Shown here in pieces: positions 25,249 to 35,068 of a stretch of 51,916 nucleotides of DNA; within the stretch, counting starts at the first letter, position 1; each line of letters opens with the position of its first letter. The stretch spans positions 1 through 51,916 of the forward strand of contig JAEUQA010000019.1 in assembly GCA_016789845.1 (NCBI GenBank), given 5' to 3'. This DNA is from Chromatiales bacterium. GTDB lineage: Bacteria > Pseudomonadota > Gammaproteobacteria > Steroidobacterales > GCA-2729495. Below the pieces are notes generated by a model, which worked only from the letters and a program-made list of their open reading frames with translations, was not told the DNA's origin and made no database searches. Both the position numbers and the translations under genes were made by a program.

Positions 25249-26229
25249 CAGCGGCGCAAGCGGCCTGCCGGACACTAGGCGGCCCAGGGCCTGGCCCAGC
25301 AGCGGGGCTACCGGGAGCGATACCAGCTTGCCGTCCCGCGGGGCTGAAGACTCCGGCGGGACCCACGGAGCCCCGACGCTGTCGGTCACGACGATGCGAT
25401 CGATGGCTTCGGCCTGCAACAGCGCGTCGACACCCTGCCGGAGCGGCGCGTGCGTCACGGCCACGTGCACCGCGGCTGCGCCGGCATCCCGGCAGATGTT
25501 CGCCGCACGGATCAGGGTGCCGCCGGTTGCGCACAGGTCATCGAGAACGATCACGGTCGGCTGGTCGCCGCCCATGCCGACCACCGTGCCACCGGAGACG
25601 ACGTCCAGGGCCCGGCGCTTCTCGACGAAAGCCAGTTCCACCGTCCGGCCGAGGCGCTCTTCGAGAAGCTCCCTGAACAGTTGCGCCCGCTTGATGCCGC
25701 CCACGTCGGGCGACATCACGACCAGCGGCCCGACACCGGAGCGCGTCGCGTAGTGATCCGCCATCATCGGCAGCGCACTGAGGTGGTCGACGGGGATCCG
25801 GAAGGCGTTGTCGAGAGCCGCGGGGTTGTGGACATCCAGCGTAACGAGCTGATCGGCACCGGAGGCCTCCAGCAGCTGCGCCACATAACGGGTGTTGACC
25901 GGATCCCGGACCTGGGTGCGGCGCTCCTTGCGCGCGAAGGCGAGGTACGGGATCACGGCGACCCGGCGCACCGCGCCCGCGTCGCGCAGCACGCCAAGGA
26001 GGAACAGCAGGCGCACCAGGCGCTCCGCCACGGGATACTCTTCCGTGCCGGCCAGGGACTCGAGGACAAATGCTGTCCGGCCGCGCACCGACTCGAGCGG
26101 CCGGAGCTTGAATTCGCCGCCCTCGAAGCGCCGCTCTTCCAGCGGGGCAAGGGCCATGCCCGCGTCGAGCGCCACCCGTGCGCCCAGCTCTCCACTCTCG
26201 CCCAGTGCGAAGAAGCAGGGCGTCGGCAT
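25216..26229 (-). CDS. Ribose-phosphate pyrophosphokinase-like protein
   Basis: A 337-residue homologue of PRPP synthetase, which makes PRPP from ribose-5-phosphate and ATP. It shows 'VAVIPYLAFARKERRTQVRD' (flexible loop), 'LVTLDVHNPAALDNAFRIPV', 'VVMSPDVGGIKRAQLF' and the PRPP loop 'VIVLDDLCATGGTL'. The usual loop 'ARQDRK' is replaced by 'ARKERR', so it is divergent from housekeeping Prs. It starts 5 bp after a methyltransferase gene in a glycan-type cluster, hinting at a specialised use of PRPP. The start could also be the GTG one codon upstream. Confidence 0.83.
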   Translation of the reverse strand: MPTPCFFALGESGELGARVALDAGMALAPLEERRFEGGEFKLRPLESVRGRTAFVLESLAGTEEYPVAERLVRLLFLLGVLRDAGAVRRVAVIPYLAFARKERRTQVRDPVNTRYVAQLLEASGADQLVTLDVHNPAALDNAFRIPVDHLSALPMMADHYATRSGVGPLVVMSPDVGGIKRAQLFRELLEERLGRTVELAFVEKRRALDVVSGGTVVGMGGDQPTVIVLDDLCATGGTLIRAANICRDAGAAAVHVAVTHAPLRQGVDALLQAEAIDRIVVTDSVGAPWVPPESSAPRDGKLVSLPVAPLLGQALGRLVSGRPLAPLLRRWPAGPDD

Positions 26230-26234
26230 CACGC

Positions 26235-27101
26235 TCAGGCCGGCAGGCGCTGCACCAGGGCCCGAGCCTTGGTGCCGACGGGGAAGCGGTTCAGCAGCCC
26301 GTTGCCGATCTTCTTCTTGGTATAGGTCTCCCAGTGGAGGACCCGGTACCCGCTGCGCTCCATGAGCGCCGTGAACGACTCCCGCGAGTACTCGCAGCAG
26401 TGGCCGGGCATCAGGTCCGGCGGGAAACGCCGCTTGTGCAGCCCGGTGCGGGTGATGAAGCGCACCCAGCGCTTGCTCCAGCCCTCGATGTTCGGGATCT
26501 CGATCAGCAGGTAGCCGCCGGGACGGAGCAGGCCGCTGATCTTCTCCATGGCGAGGCGCGGATACGGGAGATGCTCGAGCACGTGGCGCAGGCTGACCAC
26601 GTCGAAGGCCTCCCGGTCTTCCGGCGGCGGCTCGTCGGCCAGGAAGTCGTTGGCGACGATCTCGCAGCCCACGACGCCGGCCGCGTAGCGCGCCATATCG
26701 GCGCCGAGCTCCAGGCCCTTCACCTGCCAACCTGCCTTCTTCGCCACCCACAGCAGGCGCCCGTTGCCGCAGCCGATGTCGATCAGGCGACCCGGCACCG
26801 GCACGTGCTTCTGCAGGAACAGGAAGGCCTGGTCGTTGTCGTGGTTGCGGGAGTTGGTGTCGTCCCGCGGGTCGACGACGATCGTCGTGTACTGCCCCTG
26901 CTCTGTGCCGCCAGCGAGGTCATAGTTCACGAGGCCGCAGCTGGTGCAGCGGTAGTAGCGGAACTGGTGATCGTTGCCGAGGGTGTAGTAGAGGCGCAGG
27001 TCCGGGCAGTCGCAGAGCCGGCAGGTGAAGCTGGCCCGTTCGGACCAGTCGATGGGCCTGGCCGCCGCCTTCGCTCCGGCCTGTGCATTGGCTGTGTTCA
27101 T
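26235..27101 (-). CDS. SAM methyltransferase with N-terminal zinc ribbon
   Basis: A 288-residue protein. Residues ~25-57 hold two Cys pairs, C-x2-C ('CRLC') and C-x2-C ('CTSC'), forming a zinc-ribbon. A class I methyltransferase follows: 'RLIDIGCGNGRLLWVAKKAG' (motif I), 'FDVVSLRHVLEHLPYP' and 'LLRPGGYLLIEIPN'. The domain pair is typical of methyltransferases in surface-polysaccharide and natural-product clusters. The ATG at 27101 overlaps the preceding methyltransferase stop (ATGA). Confidence 0.88.
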   Translation of the reverse strand: MNTANAQAGAKAAARPIDWSERASFTCRLCDCPDLRLYYTLGNDHQFRYYRCTSCGLVNYDLAGGTEQGQYTTIVVDPRDDTNSRNHDNDQAFLFLQKHVPVPGRLIDIGCGNGRLLWVAKKAGWQVKGLELGADMARYAAGVVGCEIVANDFLADEPPPEDREAFDVVSLRHVLEHLPYPRLAMEKISGLLRPGGYLLIEIPNIEGWSKRWVRFITRTGLHKRRFPPDLMPGHCCEYSRESFTALMERSGYRVLHWETYTKKKIGNGLLNRFPVGTKARALVQRLPA

Positions 27102-27829
27102 GATTTCCGCCGAGCCCCAATGATAAGGCTTTCGCCAAACAACACCGGAAGACTGTTGAGGTCCCGGTGGACTTCGTTCCAGTAGGGTGCCTCGTCGCGG
27201 CGCCCGCGGCCCCTGAACAGGCTCCACAGCAGGGCCGGCAGCGTGAAAAGCAGCAGCGGCGCCATCAGGGCCTCCGCGACCTTCACCCGGTTGCAGGTCA
27301 GCGTGGTGATCTCGAAGCCTTCCCGGACCAGCATGTAGCGCAGCTCCCACCAGGGCACGGGCCGGGTCGTGCTCTGCCCGTGCAGCTCGTCAAGCGGGCG
27401 ACGGAACTTGTTCATGAAGCCCGTGAAGAGGAAGCGCAGGCGTGACCGGAAGTTCAGTACGTTCGGCAGGGAGATGAGCAGCGCCCCACCCGGGCGCAGG
27501 ATGCGGTGAAACTCGGCAACGGCGTTGCGCTGGAACCCGATGTCGCTCATGCCGTCGCAGCAGATGGCCACCTCGAAATGCCCGTCCGGCCAGGGCAGCG
27601 GGCCGTTCAGGTCGGCGCGAAGCGGCTTCGGTGCCGGGAGCAGGTAGAGCTCCGGGGTGTAGTCGGCCACCTCCAGGTCGGAAAAGCCCTCCGCAAGCAG
27701 CAGCTGGGCGAGCGCCCCCTGCCCGCAGGGGCAATCCAGCACCAGGCCCCTGCGGGGGTGCGCCTTCAGCAGCGCGATCAGCTTCGCGTAGTTGCCGCGG
27801 GCGGAGGAGCGCCGGGGAGCGGTGGTCAT
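27098..27829 (-). CDS. SAM methyltransferase with C-terminal hydrophobic segment
   Basis: A 243-residue class I methyltransferase with 'LVLDCPCGQGALAQLLLAEG' (motif I), 'LPWPDGHFEVAICCDGMSDI' and 'HRILRPGGALLISLPN'. A hydrophobic stretch near the C-terminus ('LMAPLLLFTLPALLWSLF', ~195-212) suggests membrane association. It overlaps both neighbours by four bases. It resembles the divergent methyltransferase at 28770-29657 in layout, so the pair may be old duplicates with related lipid-linked substrates. Confidence 0.87.
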   Translation of the reverse strand: MTTAPRRSSARGNYAKLIALLKAHPRRGLVLDCPCGQGALAQLLLAEGFSDLEVADYTPELYLLPAPKPLRADLNGPLPWPDGHFEVAICCDGMSDIGFQRNAVAEFHRILRPGGALLISLPNVLNFRSRLRFLFTGFMNKFRRPLDELHGQSTTRPVPWWELRYMLVREGFEITTLTCNRVKVAEALMAPLLLFTLPALLWSLFRGRGRRDEAPYWNEVHRDLNSLPVLFGESLIIGARRKS

Positions 27830-28605
27830 GCCGTGGAGGACGCGGCGGCGAGCACGCGACGCATCGTCCGGATGAACCGCAGGGGGTGCAGCAGGCTGAC
27901 GCCCTTGATGGCATAGCGGCGCAGCTCGAGCAGCGGCGCGCCCCGGTTGCTGCCCTGCTTCGTCGTGACCGCATATCGATAACCCGCGCGGGCCGTCTCG
28001 GCCACCACATCGGCCGAGTAATCGCCGTAGGGATACGCGATGCTGGTGATTTCCCGTCCCGTGATCCGGGCGAGCTCGTCCCGGGAGCGTGCGAGCTGCT
28101 CCCGCAGTTCTGCAGGCGCGAGGCGGCTCGCATTCCGGTGCTCCCAGAGGTGGGAACCGAATTCGGTGCCGGCAGCCGCCATCTCCCGGATCTGCGCCTC
28201 GGACATCAGGGACTGGGGGCTCTTGTCCTTGTTTTCATTCCAGACCACGCCGCTCTTGCCGATGTCGCCCACGACGGGAAAGACGACCGCCGGAATGTGG
28301 CGCTCCGCGAGCACGGGAAAGGCGTTCTCGTAGACGTCCCGGAGGCCGTCATCGAAGGTCACCACCACCCGGGGGCGGGCCGGCACTTCCGTGGCAGCAT
28401 CCGGCAGGTCGTTGCCAGGCCCCTGCAGGTCATTGAAGGTGCAGAAGCGCACGTTCCGCCGCGTCAGCCAGTCCATCTGCCAGGCGAACTGCCGGGGCGT
28501 GACGTACAGGCCCCTGATCGCCGCATCGGGGGGTAACCGGGCGCAGTGGTGGTACATGAGGATGATGGCCTCGCCGGACAGCTTCTGGCTGGCTTCCTGG
28601 ATCAC
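27826..28605 (-). CDS. Polysaccharide deacetylase (NodB-like)
   Basis: About 259 residues with the carbohydrate esterase 4 fold. 'ILMYHHCARL' begins the domain; the catalytic/metal motif is 'VVTFDDGLRDVYENAFPVL'; the second metal site is 'GSHLWEHRNASRL'; 'SIAYPYGDYSADV' is the usual third motif. It would remove N-acetyl groups from a cell-surface sugar polymer or lipid-linked sugar. The start is uncertain: GTG 28605 gives the usual N-terminus, while ATG 28728 would add 41 residues with unlikely composition. No signal peptide is visible from the GTG. Its stop overlaps the next methyltransferase start. Confidence 0.85.
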   Translation of the reverse strand: MIQEASQKLSGEAIILMYHHCARLPPDAAIRGLYVTPRQFAWQMDWLTRRNVRFCTFNDLQGPGNDLPDAATEVPARPRVVVTFDDGLRDVYENAFPVLAERHIPAVVFPVVGDIGKSGVVWNENKDKSPQSLMSEAQIREMAAAGTEFGSHLWEHRNASRLAPAELREQLARSRDELARITGREITSIAYPYGDYSADVVAETARAGYRYAVTTKQGSNRGAPLLELRRYAIKGVSLLHPLRFIRTMRRVLAAASSTA

Positions 28606-28769
28606 GCGGCACCCATTGCACGTCTGCCACGAGGCAGGCTTCTCCAATCCAGTGTAATGGAGACCAGGCGGGGGCGTCACCACGGCGGCGGGCCAGGTTG
28701 ACCGCCGGCGACGCACCCGCATAATCACGCCTGCGGCGGCCTGCCGCGACTCGTCCTGATCCCGGCACC

Positions 28770-29657
28770 ATGTCAGAAACCTGCACCGTCATCGACCCGG
28801 CCAGCGGCGAGGTCATCTTCCCGGCCACCAGCGGGAAGCGCTTCATCTACGACTACTACGCCGGCCTGCCCGACCTCACCGGCAAGACCGTGGTGGACAT
28901 CCCGTGCGGCGACGGCCGGGCCAGCCATATCTTCCGCCAGCGGGGCGCCGACGTGATCGCGCTGGACCTCTTCCCCAAGTTCATGAAGGCGCCGGGCATC
29001 ACCGCCCGGATGGCCGACCTCCGGCAGCCGCTCCCGCTGGCCGATGAGTGTGCCGACTACGTGATCTGCCAGGAGGGCATCGAGCACATCCCGGACCAGC
29101 TCGCCGTGCTGTGCGAGTTCAATCGCATCCTGAAGCCGGGTGGCCAGCTCGTCATCACCTGCCCGAGCATCTCCCACGCCCGCGCGCGCCTGGCCCACCT
29201 TCTGGTGGAGAACGACTCCTGGCGGCGCATGCCTCCATCCGTGGTGGATACCGTGTGGGTCACCGACACCGACGTGGACCGGATCTACTTCGGCCACCTG
29301 TTCCTCATCGGCGTCCAGCGCCTCAACACGCTCCTCGGCATCGCGGGCTTCCGCGTGACGGAACGCCGGCGCACGGACATCGGCGGCTCATCGGTCGTGT
29401 TCGGCGTGCTCCTCTACCCGGTCATCGCACTGGCCTCGCTGCTGGCCTACCGGACCTATGCGAGGAAGCAGCGGAAATCCATCCCGGAAGAGGTGGGCAA
29501 GCCGGTCTGGTGGGAACACCTCAAGCTGAACCTCTCCCCGACGACGCTCTTCTGCAAGCACATCTTCTGGGTGGCGCAGAAGGAATGCTCGACGGCCGAG
29601 CGCCGCCGGCAGATCCGCGCGTCACGGGTGGACCGCTACCGTACCGTCGCGGACTAG
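28770..29657 (+). CDS. SAM methyltransferase, divergent from the deacetylase operon
   Basis: A 295-residue class I methyltransferase with 'TVVDIPCGDGRASHIFRQRG' (motif I), 'DYVICQEGIEHIPDQ' and 'NRILKPGGQLVITCPS'. A hydrophobic helix ('VVFGVLLYPVIALASLLAY', ~210-230) followed by a basic 'RKQRK' suggests anchoring at the inner face of the membrane. It shares a short intergenic region with the deacetylase, so the cluster may be co-regulated. The substrate is unknown. Confidence 0.87.
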   Translation: MSETCTVIDPASGEVIFPATSGKRFIYDYYAGLPDLTGKTVVDIPCGDGRASHIFRQRGADVIALDLFPKFMKAPGITARMADLRQPLPLADECADYVICQEGIEHIPDQLAVLCEFNRILKPGGQLVITCPSISHARARLAHLLVENDSWRRMPPSVVDTVWVTDTDVDRIYFGHLFLIGVQRLNTLLGIAGFRVTERRRTDIGGSSVVFGVLLYPVIALASLLAYRTYARKQRKSIPEEVGKPVWWEHLKLNLSPTTLFCKHIFWVAQKECSTAERRRQIRASRVDRYRTVAD

Positions 29658-29676
29658 GCGGCGGCGCGGCGCTTCA

Positions 29677-30189
29677 GTGGGTAATCCGGATCCGTTCAGG
29701 GAGGGTCTCGCCGCGGCCCGGCGCGGCGACTTCGCCGCCGCCGCGCGGATCTGGGAGGTGCTGGCCGTCAATGGCGACGCCCGCGCCCAGTACAACCTGG
29801 GGTACCTCCACGCGAACGGCCAGGGCGTGCCGAAGGACTATGCCCGGGCCATCGAGTGGTACACGCGGGCGGCCAGCCAGGGCTTCCCCGCGGCCCAGTT
29901 CAACCTGGGAGTCCTGCTGTCCAGCAACGACGGCGTGCCACCCGACTACGCGGCCGCGCTGTCCTGGTACCGGAGGGCAGCCGACCAGGGCGATGCCGAT
30001 GCCCAGTTCAATCTCGGCGTGGCCTTTGCGTCCGGCCAGGGCGTGCGGGTGGATTTCGTCGAAGCCTTCCGGTGGTACAGCCGGGCGGCAGCCAGGGGCC
30101 ACCAGAAGGCGGCGGCGACGCTCGAGAGCCTGATCGCCGAGATGACGCCGGAGCAGCTGGCCGACGCGCGGAAGCCGGGTCCCGGCTGA
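29677..30189 (+). CDS. Sel1-repeat protein
   Basis: A 170-residue protein of four Sel1-like (TPR-type) repeats, recognisable as 'AQYNLGYLHANGQGVPKDYA', 'AQFNLGVLLSSNDGVPPDY' and 'AQFNLGVAFASGQGVRVDF'. Such solenoids mediate protein contacts. The GTG start at 29677 has no strong ribosome site and lies 19 bp after the methyltransferase stop, so it may be co-transcribed. No signal peptide is seen. Its role is unknown. Confidence 0.8.
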   Translation: MGNPDPFREGLAAARRGDFAAAARIWEVLAVNGDARAQYNLGYLHANGQGVPKDYARAIEWYTRAASQGFPAAQFNLGVLLSSNDGVPPDYAAALSWYRRAADQGDADAQFNLGVAFASGQGVRVDFVEAFRWYSRAAARGHQKAAATLESLIAEMTPEQLADARKPGPG

Positions 30190-30212
30190 TCAGTTCCCGG
30201 GACTGCGCGGCC

Positions 30213-30232
30213 ATTCGCGCAACGTCGCGAAT
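30213..30232. terminator. Possible bidirectional terminator hairpin
   Basis: ATTCGCG (30213-30219) and CGCGAAT (30226-30232) form a 7-bp stem with a 6-nt loop, placed between the convergent Sel1 and CFI-box gene ends. There is no T tract, so this is only a candidate. Confidence 0.35.
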
Positions 30233-30245
30233 CATCTATGCACCA

Positions 30246-33086
30246 TCAGTAGCGGCGGCGCGTCACGACCGGGAGCAGCGTCAGCGAGAACAGCAGCAGG
30301 CTGGCCGGCGCCGGATACTTGATCGCGTAGACCACCGGAGTCAGCGCCACCCGGGCCGCGAGGCGCAGGCCATCCCGCTCGCGGATGTAGGCGGCGATGG
30401 GCGGCGACACCCGGTAGTACCAGCCGACGAAGGCCCGACCCAACGCGCTCGCCAGGAGGACCTGGTCCCGGAACTGGCGCAGCACCAGGACCTCCGGATC
30501 CAGGTAGGAACCGTAGGCGGCGGTGGCGATGAAGCAGCCGCCCGAACTGCTGCTGCCGCCGAATCCCGCGATCGTGTAACCGCCGGAATCCGAATCGTTG
30601 GCAGGAACAGGGTCGGGCTCGTCGGCGCTCACGACAGCGGACCACGCCACAGTGGAGTCGCCCAGCGATGCGTCCAGATCGTCGTCGGAGTAGATCACCA
30701 CGTCGATCGATGCGCCAGCCGCGAGGTTACCGATGGGGAAGTCTTGGGGTGGCAGATTCGTACCGCCGGAGAACGCATAGGAGACCCGACGCAGGACCAC
30801 GCCGGACACCGCCGAGGGTCCGTTGTTGCGGACGGTGAGCGCGTGACTGATCGAGAATCCGAGCTGGCCATCGCTGGGCAGGAAATTGATGTCGTCGGCG
30901 ATCGAGCTTGCGGTTATGGCCACGTCCCCGCAATTCGGCGCGCCGATCGACAGCCCTGCGCTGTTATTGCCGGACAGCGCGTCCACGGCCGGCGCTACAA
31001 CTGCAACAGTGGCTGCGTTGAGGAGACAGCCCGATGCACTGCCGGCGGCCTGGGCCTGGATCTGCAGGGTCGCCTGCGCGCCGCTGGCGAGGACGCCGAC
31101 GTCCCAGATGCCCGTGCCCTGGGTGTAGGTGCCCTGGCCCGGGGCGGCGCTGACGAAATTGAGACCTGCAGGCAGCAGGTCGGTGACCGTGGCGGCCGCG
31201 GGGTCGGGACCGTTGTTCTTCGCCGTCACCGTGAAGGTGGTCAGGTCGGAGCCGCTGACGCCCGGCTGCAGCACCAGGTTGTCCGCCGACTGGGTGACCT
31301 GGAAGTCGGCGCTGGGCAGGCCGGGCGCGCCGGTGACGCTCACCACGGTGGCGATCCCGCCGGCGTCGAGCGTGAAGGCGTCGCTGACGGCGCCCGCGAC
31401 GGCGGGTGCGAACACCACGGTTAGCACGCAGGTCTGGTTGGGCAGCAGCGTCACGTTGCAGGCCGTGGCGTTCTGGAAGCTGAAGGGCATGGCCAGGCCC
31501 TCGTTGACCGCGACGTTCACCGGCACCAGGTCCGTGTTCCGGACCGTCACGGTCGCCGTGCCCGAGCCGCCCACCAGCACCGTGTTGCCGAAGGGCACGG
31601 TCGCGTCAGTGTCCGGGCTGATGGAGTCGGTGATACTGGTGGTCGCCGTCCGGCCCGTGCCCGAGACGCTGACCACCGCCGGCGTGCCGCCGAGATCGAG
31701 GGTGAGGGAGTCCGTGGAGCCGACGGCCGCGGTGGGGTCGTAGGTGATGGTGATCGTGCAGGTCTCGGTGGGCTGCAGCGTGAGCGTGCAGTCGCCGGGA
31801 TCGGCGATGCCGAACGGCGCCGAGAGGCCGTCGGTGATGGCAATGGCGGCGGCGCCCGCGGTGCCGTTGGTCACGGTGACCGTGCCGATGGTCCCGAGTC
31901 CGATGGTGACCGCCCCGAAGGGCAGGCTCTTGTCGTCCGCTGTGCCCACCGAGTCGCTGACCGCGACGCTGCCGCTGCCGCCGCCGGTGCGCGTGGCCCG
32001 GTAGCCACGGAGTTGGCCGTTGAAGCGGCCGACGCCGACGACCGTCCCGCTGTCGGTGATGTCCACCGCGGACTCGAGGTCCCAGGCGGCGGCCGACGGC
32101 GCGTCCAGCAGCGTGTTCAGGTCGTGGAGCGTGCCGCCGGACCAGAGCAGGGCCAGGTCGTCGCTGGCGCCGGCCTGGGTGGCCACGGCTTCGCCCAGAT
32201 TATTGATCTTCCCCGGTGAGCAGTTGGTCAGGAACTGCGCGTCGGTGCCGATCCAGCCGAGCTCGGTCACGGTGACGCCAGGTGGCGACGTGATGATCAG
32301 GCAGCGACCCTTGCTGCTCACCACTTCCTGCACGAGCAGGGCGCCGCTGTCGCTGATTCCCGTGGCGAAGCGCACGCCATTGGGACGCGGAATGCCGGCC
32401 GTGGTCAGGAGACTGTCGATGGTCACCGCCGCCGACGCGGCACTGGCCCAGACGACAGCCGAGCTGACGGCGCCGCACGCCCCACCGACCACCCGGCCGA
32501 TGATCTGGCCGGTGCTGTTGATGTCGTAGGCCTCGGACGTGTCGCAGCCGCCGGCCAGGCCCAGGTCGGTAAGCACACCACCCTGCCAGCTGAAGGCGCG
32601 GTAGGTTCCGGTGTCCGTCGGCGAGTTCCAGGCGCGGCCGACCACCTGGCCGGCGTCGTTCATGGCCGTGGCAATGCTGCCGAGGCCGCTGAAGCCCGGG
32701 ACGCCGGTGCCAAACTTGCCGAGGTTGGTCAGTGTGCTGCCGTTCCAGAGGTGCGCGGTCAGGTCCGTGGCCCCGTTGGCCAGCGCCTGCAGGACGATGT
32801 GCCCGGAGCCGTTGATCGCGTTGGCCACGGTGGTCGGCCGCCCGATCGTCGTCGCCAGGTTCGTCGCCGTGCCGCTTCCCGCCGGCCAGAGCGCCGACCC
32901 ATAGCTGCCGCTGGCGGGCTTCGTCCCGCCCACCGCCGCCCCGCTGGCGTTCACGGCATTGACCTGGGCTTCCGCCGAGCCAGGCAGCAGGGCCAGTTCC
33001 TCGATCGTGTAGGTGAGCTGGGCCTGCGCCGTTGCGCACAGCGCCAGGGAAACGAGGCACGCGGAGAGAAGCTGATGGCAGCGCAT
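30246..33086 (-). CDS. Large exported repeat protein with CFI-box-CTERM-type end
   Basis: A 946-residue exported protein. The signal peptide is '[18 protein letters not shown]' from the ATG at 33086 (AGGAG 8 nt upstream). Residues ~25-380 contain HAF-type repeats ('[11 protein letters not shown]', '[13 protein letters not shown]', '[13 protein letters not shown]', '[13 protein letters not shown]'). Two 'choice-of-anchor'-like beta domains follow ('[19 protein letters not shown]', '[17 protein letters not shown]'), then a DUF11-type domain ('[19 protein letters not shown]'). The C-terminus carries '[16 protein letters not shown]' and a terminal hydrophobic helix with basic end 'TRRRY', the CFI-box-CTERM pattern. 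Surface anchoring is inferred; the function is unknown. Confidence 0.87.
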   Translation of the reverse strand: MRCHQLLSACLVSLALCATAQAQLTYTIEELALLPGSAEAQVNAVNASGAAVGGTKPASGSYGSALWPAGSGTATNLATTIGRPTTVANAINGSGHIVLQALANGATDLTAHLWNGSTLTNLGKFGTGVPGFSGLGSIATAMNDAGQVVGRAWNSPTDTGTYRAFSWQGGVLTDLGLAGGCDTSEAYDINSTGQIIGRVVGGACGAVSSAVVWASAASAAVTIDSLLTTAGIPRPNGVRFATGISDSGALLVQEVVSSKGRCLIITSPPGVTVTELGWIGTDAQFLTNCSPGKINNLGEAVATQAGASDDLALLWSGGTLHDLNTLLDAPSAAAWDLESAVDITDSGTVVGVGRFNGQLRGYRATRTGGGSGSVAVSDSVGTADDKSLPFGAVTIGLGTIGTVTVTNGTAGAAAIAITDGLSAPFGIADPGDCTLTLQPTETCTITITYDPTAAVGSTDSLTLDLGGTPAVVSVSGTGRTATTSITDSISPDTDATVPFGNTVLVGGSGTATVTVRNTDLVPVNVAVNEGLAMPFSFQNATACNVTLLPNQTCVLTVVFAPAVAGAVSDAFTLDAGGIATVVSVTGAPGLPSADFQVTQSADNLVLQPGVSGSDLTTFTVTAKNNGPDPAAATVTDLLPAGLNFVSAAPGQGTYTQGTGIWDVGVLASGAQATLQIQAQAAGSASGCLLNAATVAVVAPAVDALSGNNSAGLSIGAPNCGDVAITASSIADDINFLPSDGQLGFSISHALTVRNNGPSAVSGVVLRRVSYAFSGGTNLPPQDFPIGNLAAGASIDVVIYSDDDLDASLGDSTVAWSAVVSADEPDPVPANDSDSGGYTIAGFGGSSSSGGCFIATAAYGSYLDPEVLVLRQFRDQVLLASALGRAFVGWYYRVSPPIAAYIRERDGLRLAARVALTPVVYAIKYPAPASLLLFSLTLLPVVTRRRY

Positions 33087-33206
33087 CGGGCGGTTCTCCT
33101 TCCGGATCGGCGGCGGACGCCGCGGGACGGGATGGATCCGGCTTCTTGTTATGTTGCGGCATTGTTCGCCCAAGGCGGCCGCGACGTCAATGGGCACCCC
33201 GGCCGG

Positions 33207-34841
33207 TCAGCGCCCGGTGGCCCCGTCCAGCCGGAGCCAAAGCGTCTTGAGGTATGCCGGCTCCTCCCGCGTGACCGGGAAGTCCGGCGGCTGGGGCACG
33301 TAGTGGTCCTGGACGATGCGGCGCCCCGCCTCGCCGATGGCCGCGTGGACCTGCCCGATGAAGGAGACGGCGGACAGCCGCGCCGTGTTGGTCGAGGCGA
33401 GCAGCACGCCCCGCGGCCGGAGCAGCGGCAGTGCCAGCGACACCAGCCGGCCGTAGTCGGTCTCGGCGCGAAAGTCTCCCCGGCCCGGGGACCGGGAGAA
33501 GGTCGGAGGATCGAGCAGGATTACGTCAAATGACCGGCCCTTCTTCCCGAGCCGCTTCAGCCAGTCGAAGGCATCGCCGTAGATGAAATCGTGGGCGGCC
33601 GGGTCCAGGGCATTCAGTTCGAAATTGCGCCGGCCCCAGTCCAGGTACTTGCGGGACAGGTCCAGGCTGGTGGTCCGGGCGCCGCCCAGCGCGGCGCACA
33701 CGCTGAAGGCGCAGGTGTAGGCGAAGCAGTTGAGCACCTCCGGGGCGGGAATCACTTCCTCACCGTAGAGCGGAAAATTCGCGGCCACGTGGCCGTGGAG
33801 CAGGCGCCGCCGGTTGTCCCGCTGGTCCAGGAAGAGGCCGGTTGAATAGCCCTCGGCGAAGCTGAGCTCGAAGGTCACGCCGTTCTCGGTGACCACAAAG
33901 CGTTCCGGCGCCGGGGCTCCCGCCAGGCACTGCGGCGAGGCCTCGGCGACGGGGGTCTTCCGGACGTGGCGGAGCAGCCGCTTGAAGTAGACGCCGCGCA
34001 CGGCCGGCGGGCCCTCCGTGGGGCCCAGCAGGGCGCTGGCCTCCGCGGCAGCTGGCCCGGCTTCGCCCTGGAACAGCTGCCACTCCCCAAGCCGGTCCCG
34101 GTACCGGCCGGGTTCGCCATCCCCGCCGCCGTGGACGGCGCGAAAGGCATCCGTGACCCTGCGGTCGATGATGGCGTCGCGCAGCTGCCGGGCAGCTGGA
34201 GTAATGAAATCGGGGGTCGCCTCGAAATGCACGGCCTGCCCGGTGCGCGGATGGCGGAACTCCAGCGCTGTGGCATGCAGGTGGAGCCGGTCCCCGGGAG
34301 CCCCGCCATACAGCGGATCCCCCAGGAGGGGCAGGCCCTCAGCGGCAGCATGGACGCGGATCTGGTGGGTCCGTCCCGTGACGGGCTCGGCTTCGAGCAC
34401 CGTGCGGCCGGTATCGCGGCTCACCACGCGGAAGCGGGTCTCGGCCCGGTCCCCTCCGGCAGCCAGTGGCACCGACTGGTAGTGATCGCCGGCACGGACG
34501 ATGGCCGACACGGCGGTGAACTCATCGCGCGTCACCGGCCGGTCGGTCACGAGCGTGTAGCGCTTGTGCACCTCCCGGGCCGTGAACTGCGCCGTGAGCG
34601 ACCGGTTGGCATCGACGGTCTTGCCGAAGACCAGCAGGCCGCTGGTGTCCTTGTCGAGCCGGTGGACGATGGCCAGCCGGGCCCACCGGGGCTCCCGATG
34701 CTTCAGCCAGTCGTAGATGCCCTCCCCGGCGTGGGGCGCTGGTGCGTGGGTGTTCCAGCCCGGCGGCTTGTTGACGACCAGCAGGTCGTCGTCCTCGTGC
34801 ACCACGCAGGGCGGAAGGTTGCCCGGGGCACCCGGACTCAC
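33207..34841 (-). CDS. Fusion of RluA-type pseudouridine synthase and SAM-dependent rRNA methyltransferase
   Basis: A 544-residue two-domain protein. Residues ~10-220 are an RluA-family pseudouridine synthase with catalytic '[17 protein letters not shown]' and '[16 protein letters not shown]'. Residues ~240-540 are an RlmI/RlmK-like methyltransferase: '[18 protein letters not shown]', '[19 protein letters not shown]' (SAM loop) and '[18 protein letters not shown]'. The two activities would modify RNA bases, probably rRNA. The GTG start overlaps the VF530 gene stop (GTGA). No PUA domain precedes the methyltransferase. Confidence 0.92.
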   Translation of the reverse strand: MSPGAPGNLPPCVVHEDDDLLVVNKPPGWNTHAPAPHAGEGIYDWLKHREPRWARLAIVHRLDKDTSGLLVFGKTVDANRSLTAQFTAREVHKRYTLVTDRPVTRDEFTAVSAIVRAGDHYQSVPLAAGGDRAETRFRVVSRDTGRTVLEAEPVTGRTHQIRVHAAAEGLPLLGDPLYGGAPGDRLHLHATALEFRHPRTGQAVHFEATPDFITPAARQLRDAIIDRRVTDAFRAVHGGGDGEPGRYRDRLGEWQLFQGEAGPAAAEASALLGPTEGPPAVRGVYFKRLLRHVRKTPVAEASPQCLAGAPAPERFVVTENGVTFELSFAEGYSTGLFLDQRDNRRRLLHGHVAANFPLYGEEVIPAPEVLNCFAYTCAFSVCAALGGARTTSLDLSRKYLDWGRRNFELNALDPAAHDFIYGDAFDWLKRLGKKGRSFDVILLDPPTFSRSPGRGDFRAETDYGRLVSLALPLLRPRGVLLASTNTARLSAVSFIGQVHAAIGEAGRRIVQDHYVPQPPDFPVTREEPAYLKTLWLRLDGATGR

Positions 34842-35068
34842 TTGGGCGCCTGCCGCACTTCCAGGTAGAGCGCCTCGACCTTCGAGCGCGCCCAGGGCGT
34901 CCGGCGCAGGAACCTGAGGCTCGAGGCCACGCTGGGGTCGTTAGTGAAGCAGCGGATCGGGATGCGCCGGCCGAGCTCCTCCCAGCCCATCGAGGCCACC
35001 AGGCCGGTGACGATCGCCTCCAGGGTGATGCCGTGAAGGGGATTCCGGGGCTGGGGGCGGGACGTCAC
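34838..35068 (-). CDS. VF530-family (DUF2132) small protein
   Basis: A 76-residue protein matching the VF530 family: '[20 protein letters not shown]', '[20 protein letters not shown]' and '[15 protein letters not shown]'. Members are small helical proteins thought to bind nucleic acid. It overlaps dbpA (GTG start, GTGA) upstream and the fusion gene downstream, so all three should be translated together. A role near RNA maturation is inferred from this context. Confidence 0.9.
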   Translation of the reverse strand: MTSRPQPRNPLHGITLEAIVTGLVASMGWEELGRRIPIRCFTNDPSVASSLRFLRRTPWARSKVEALYLEVRQAPK

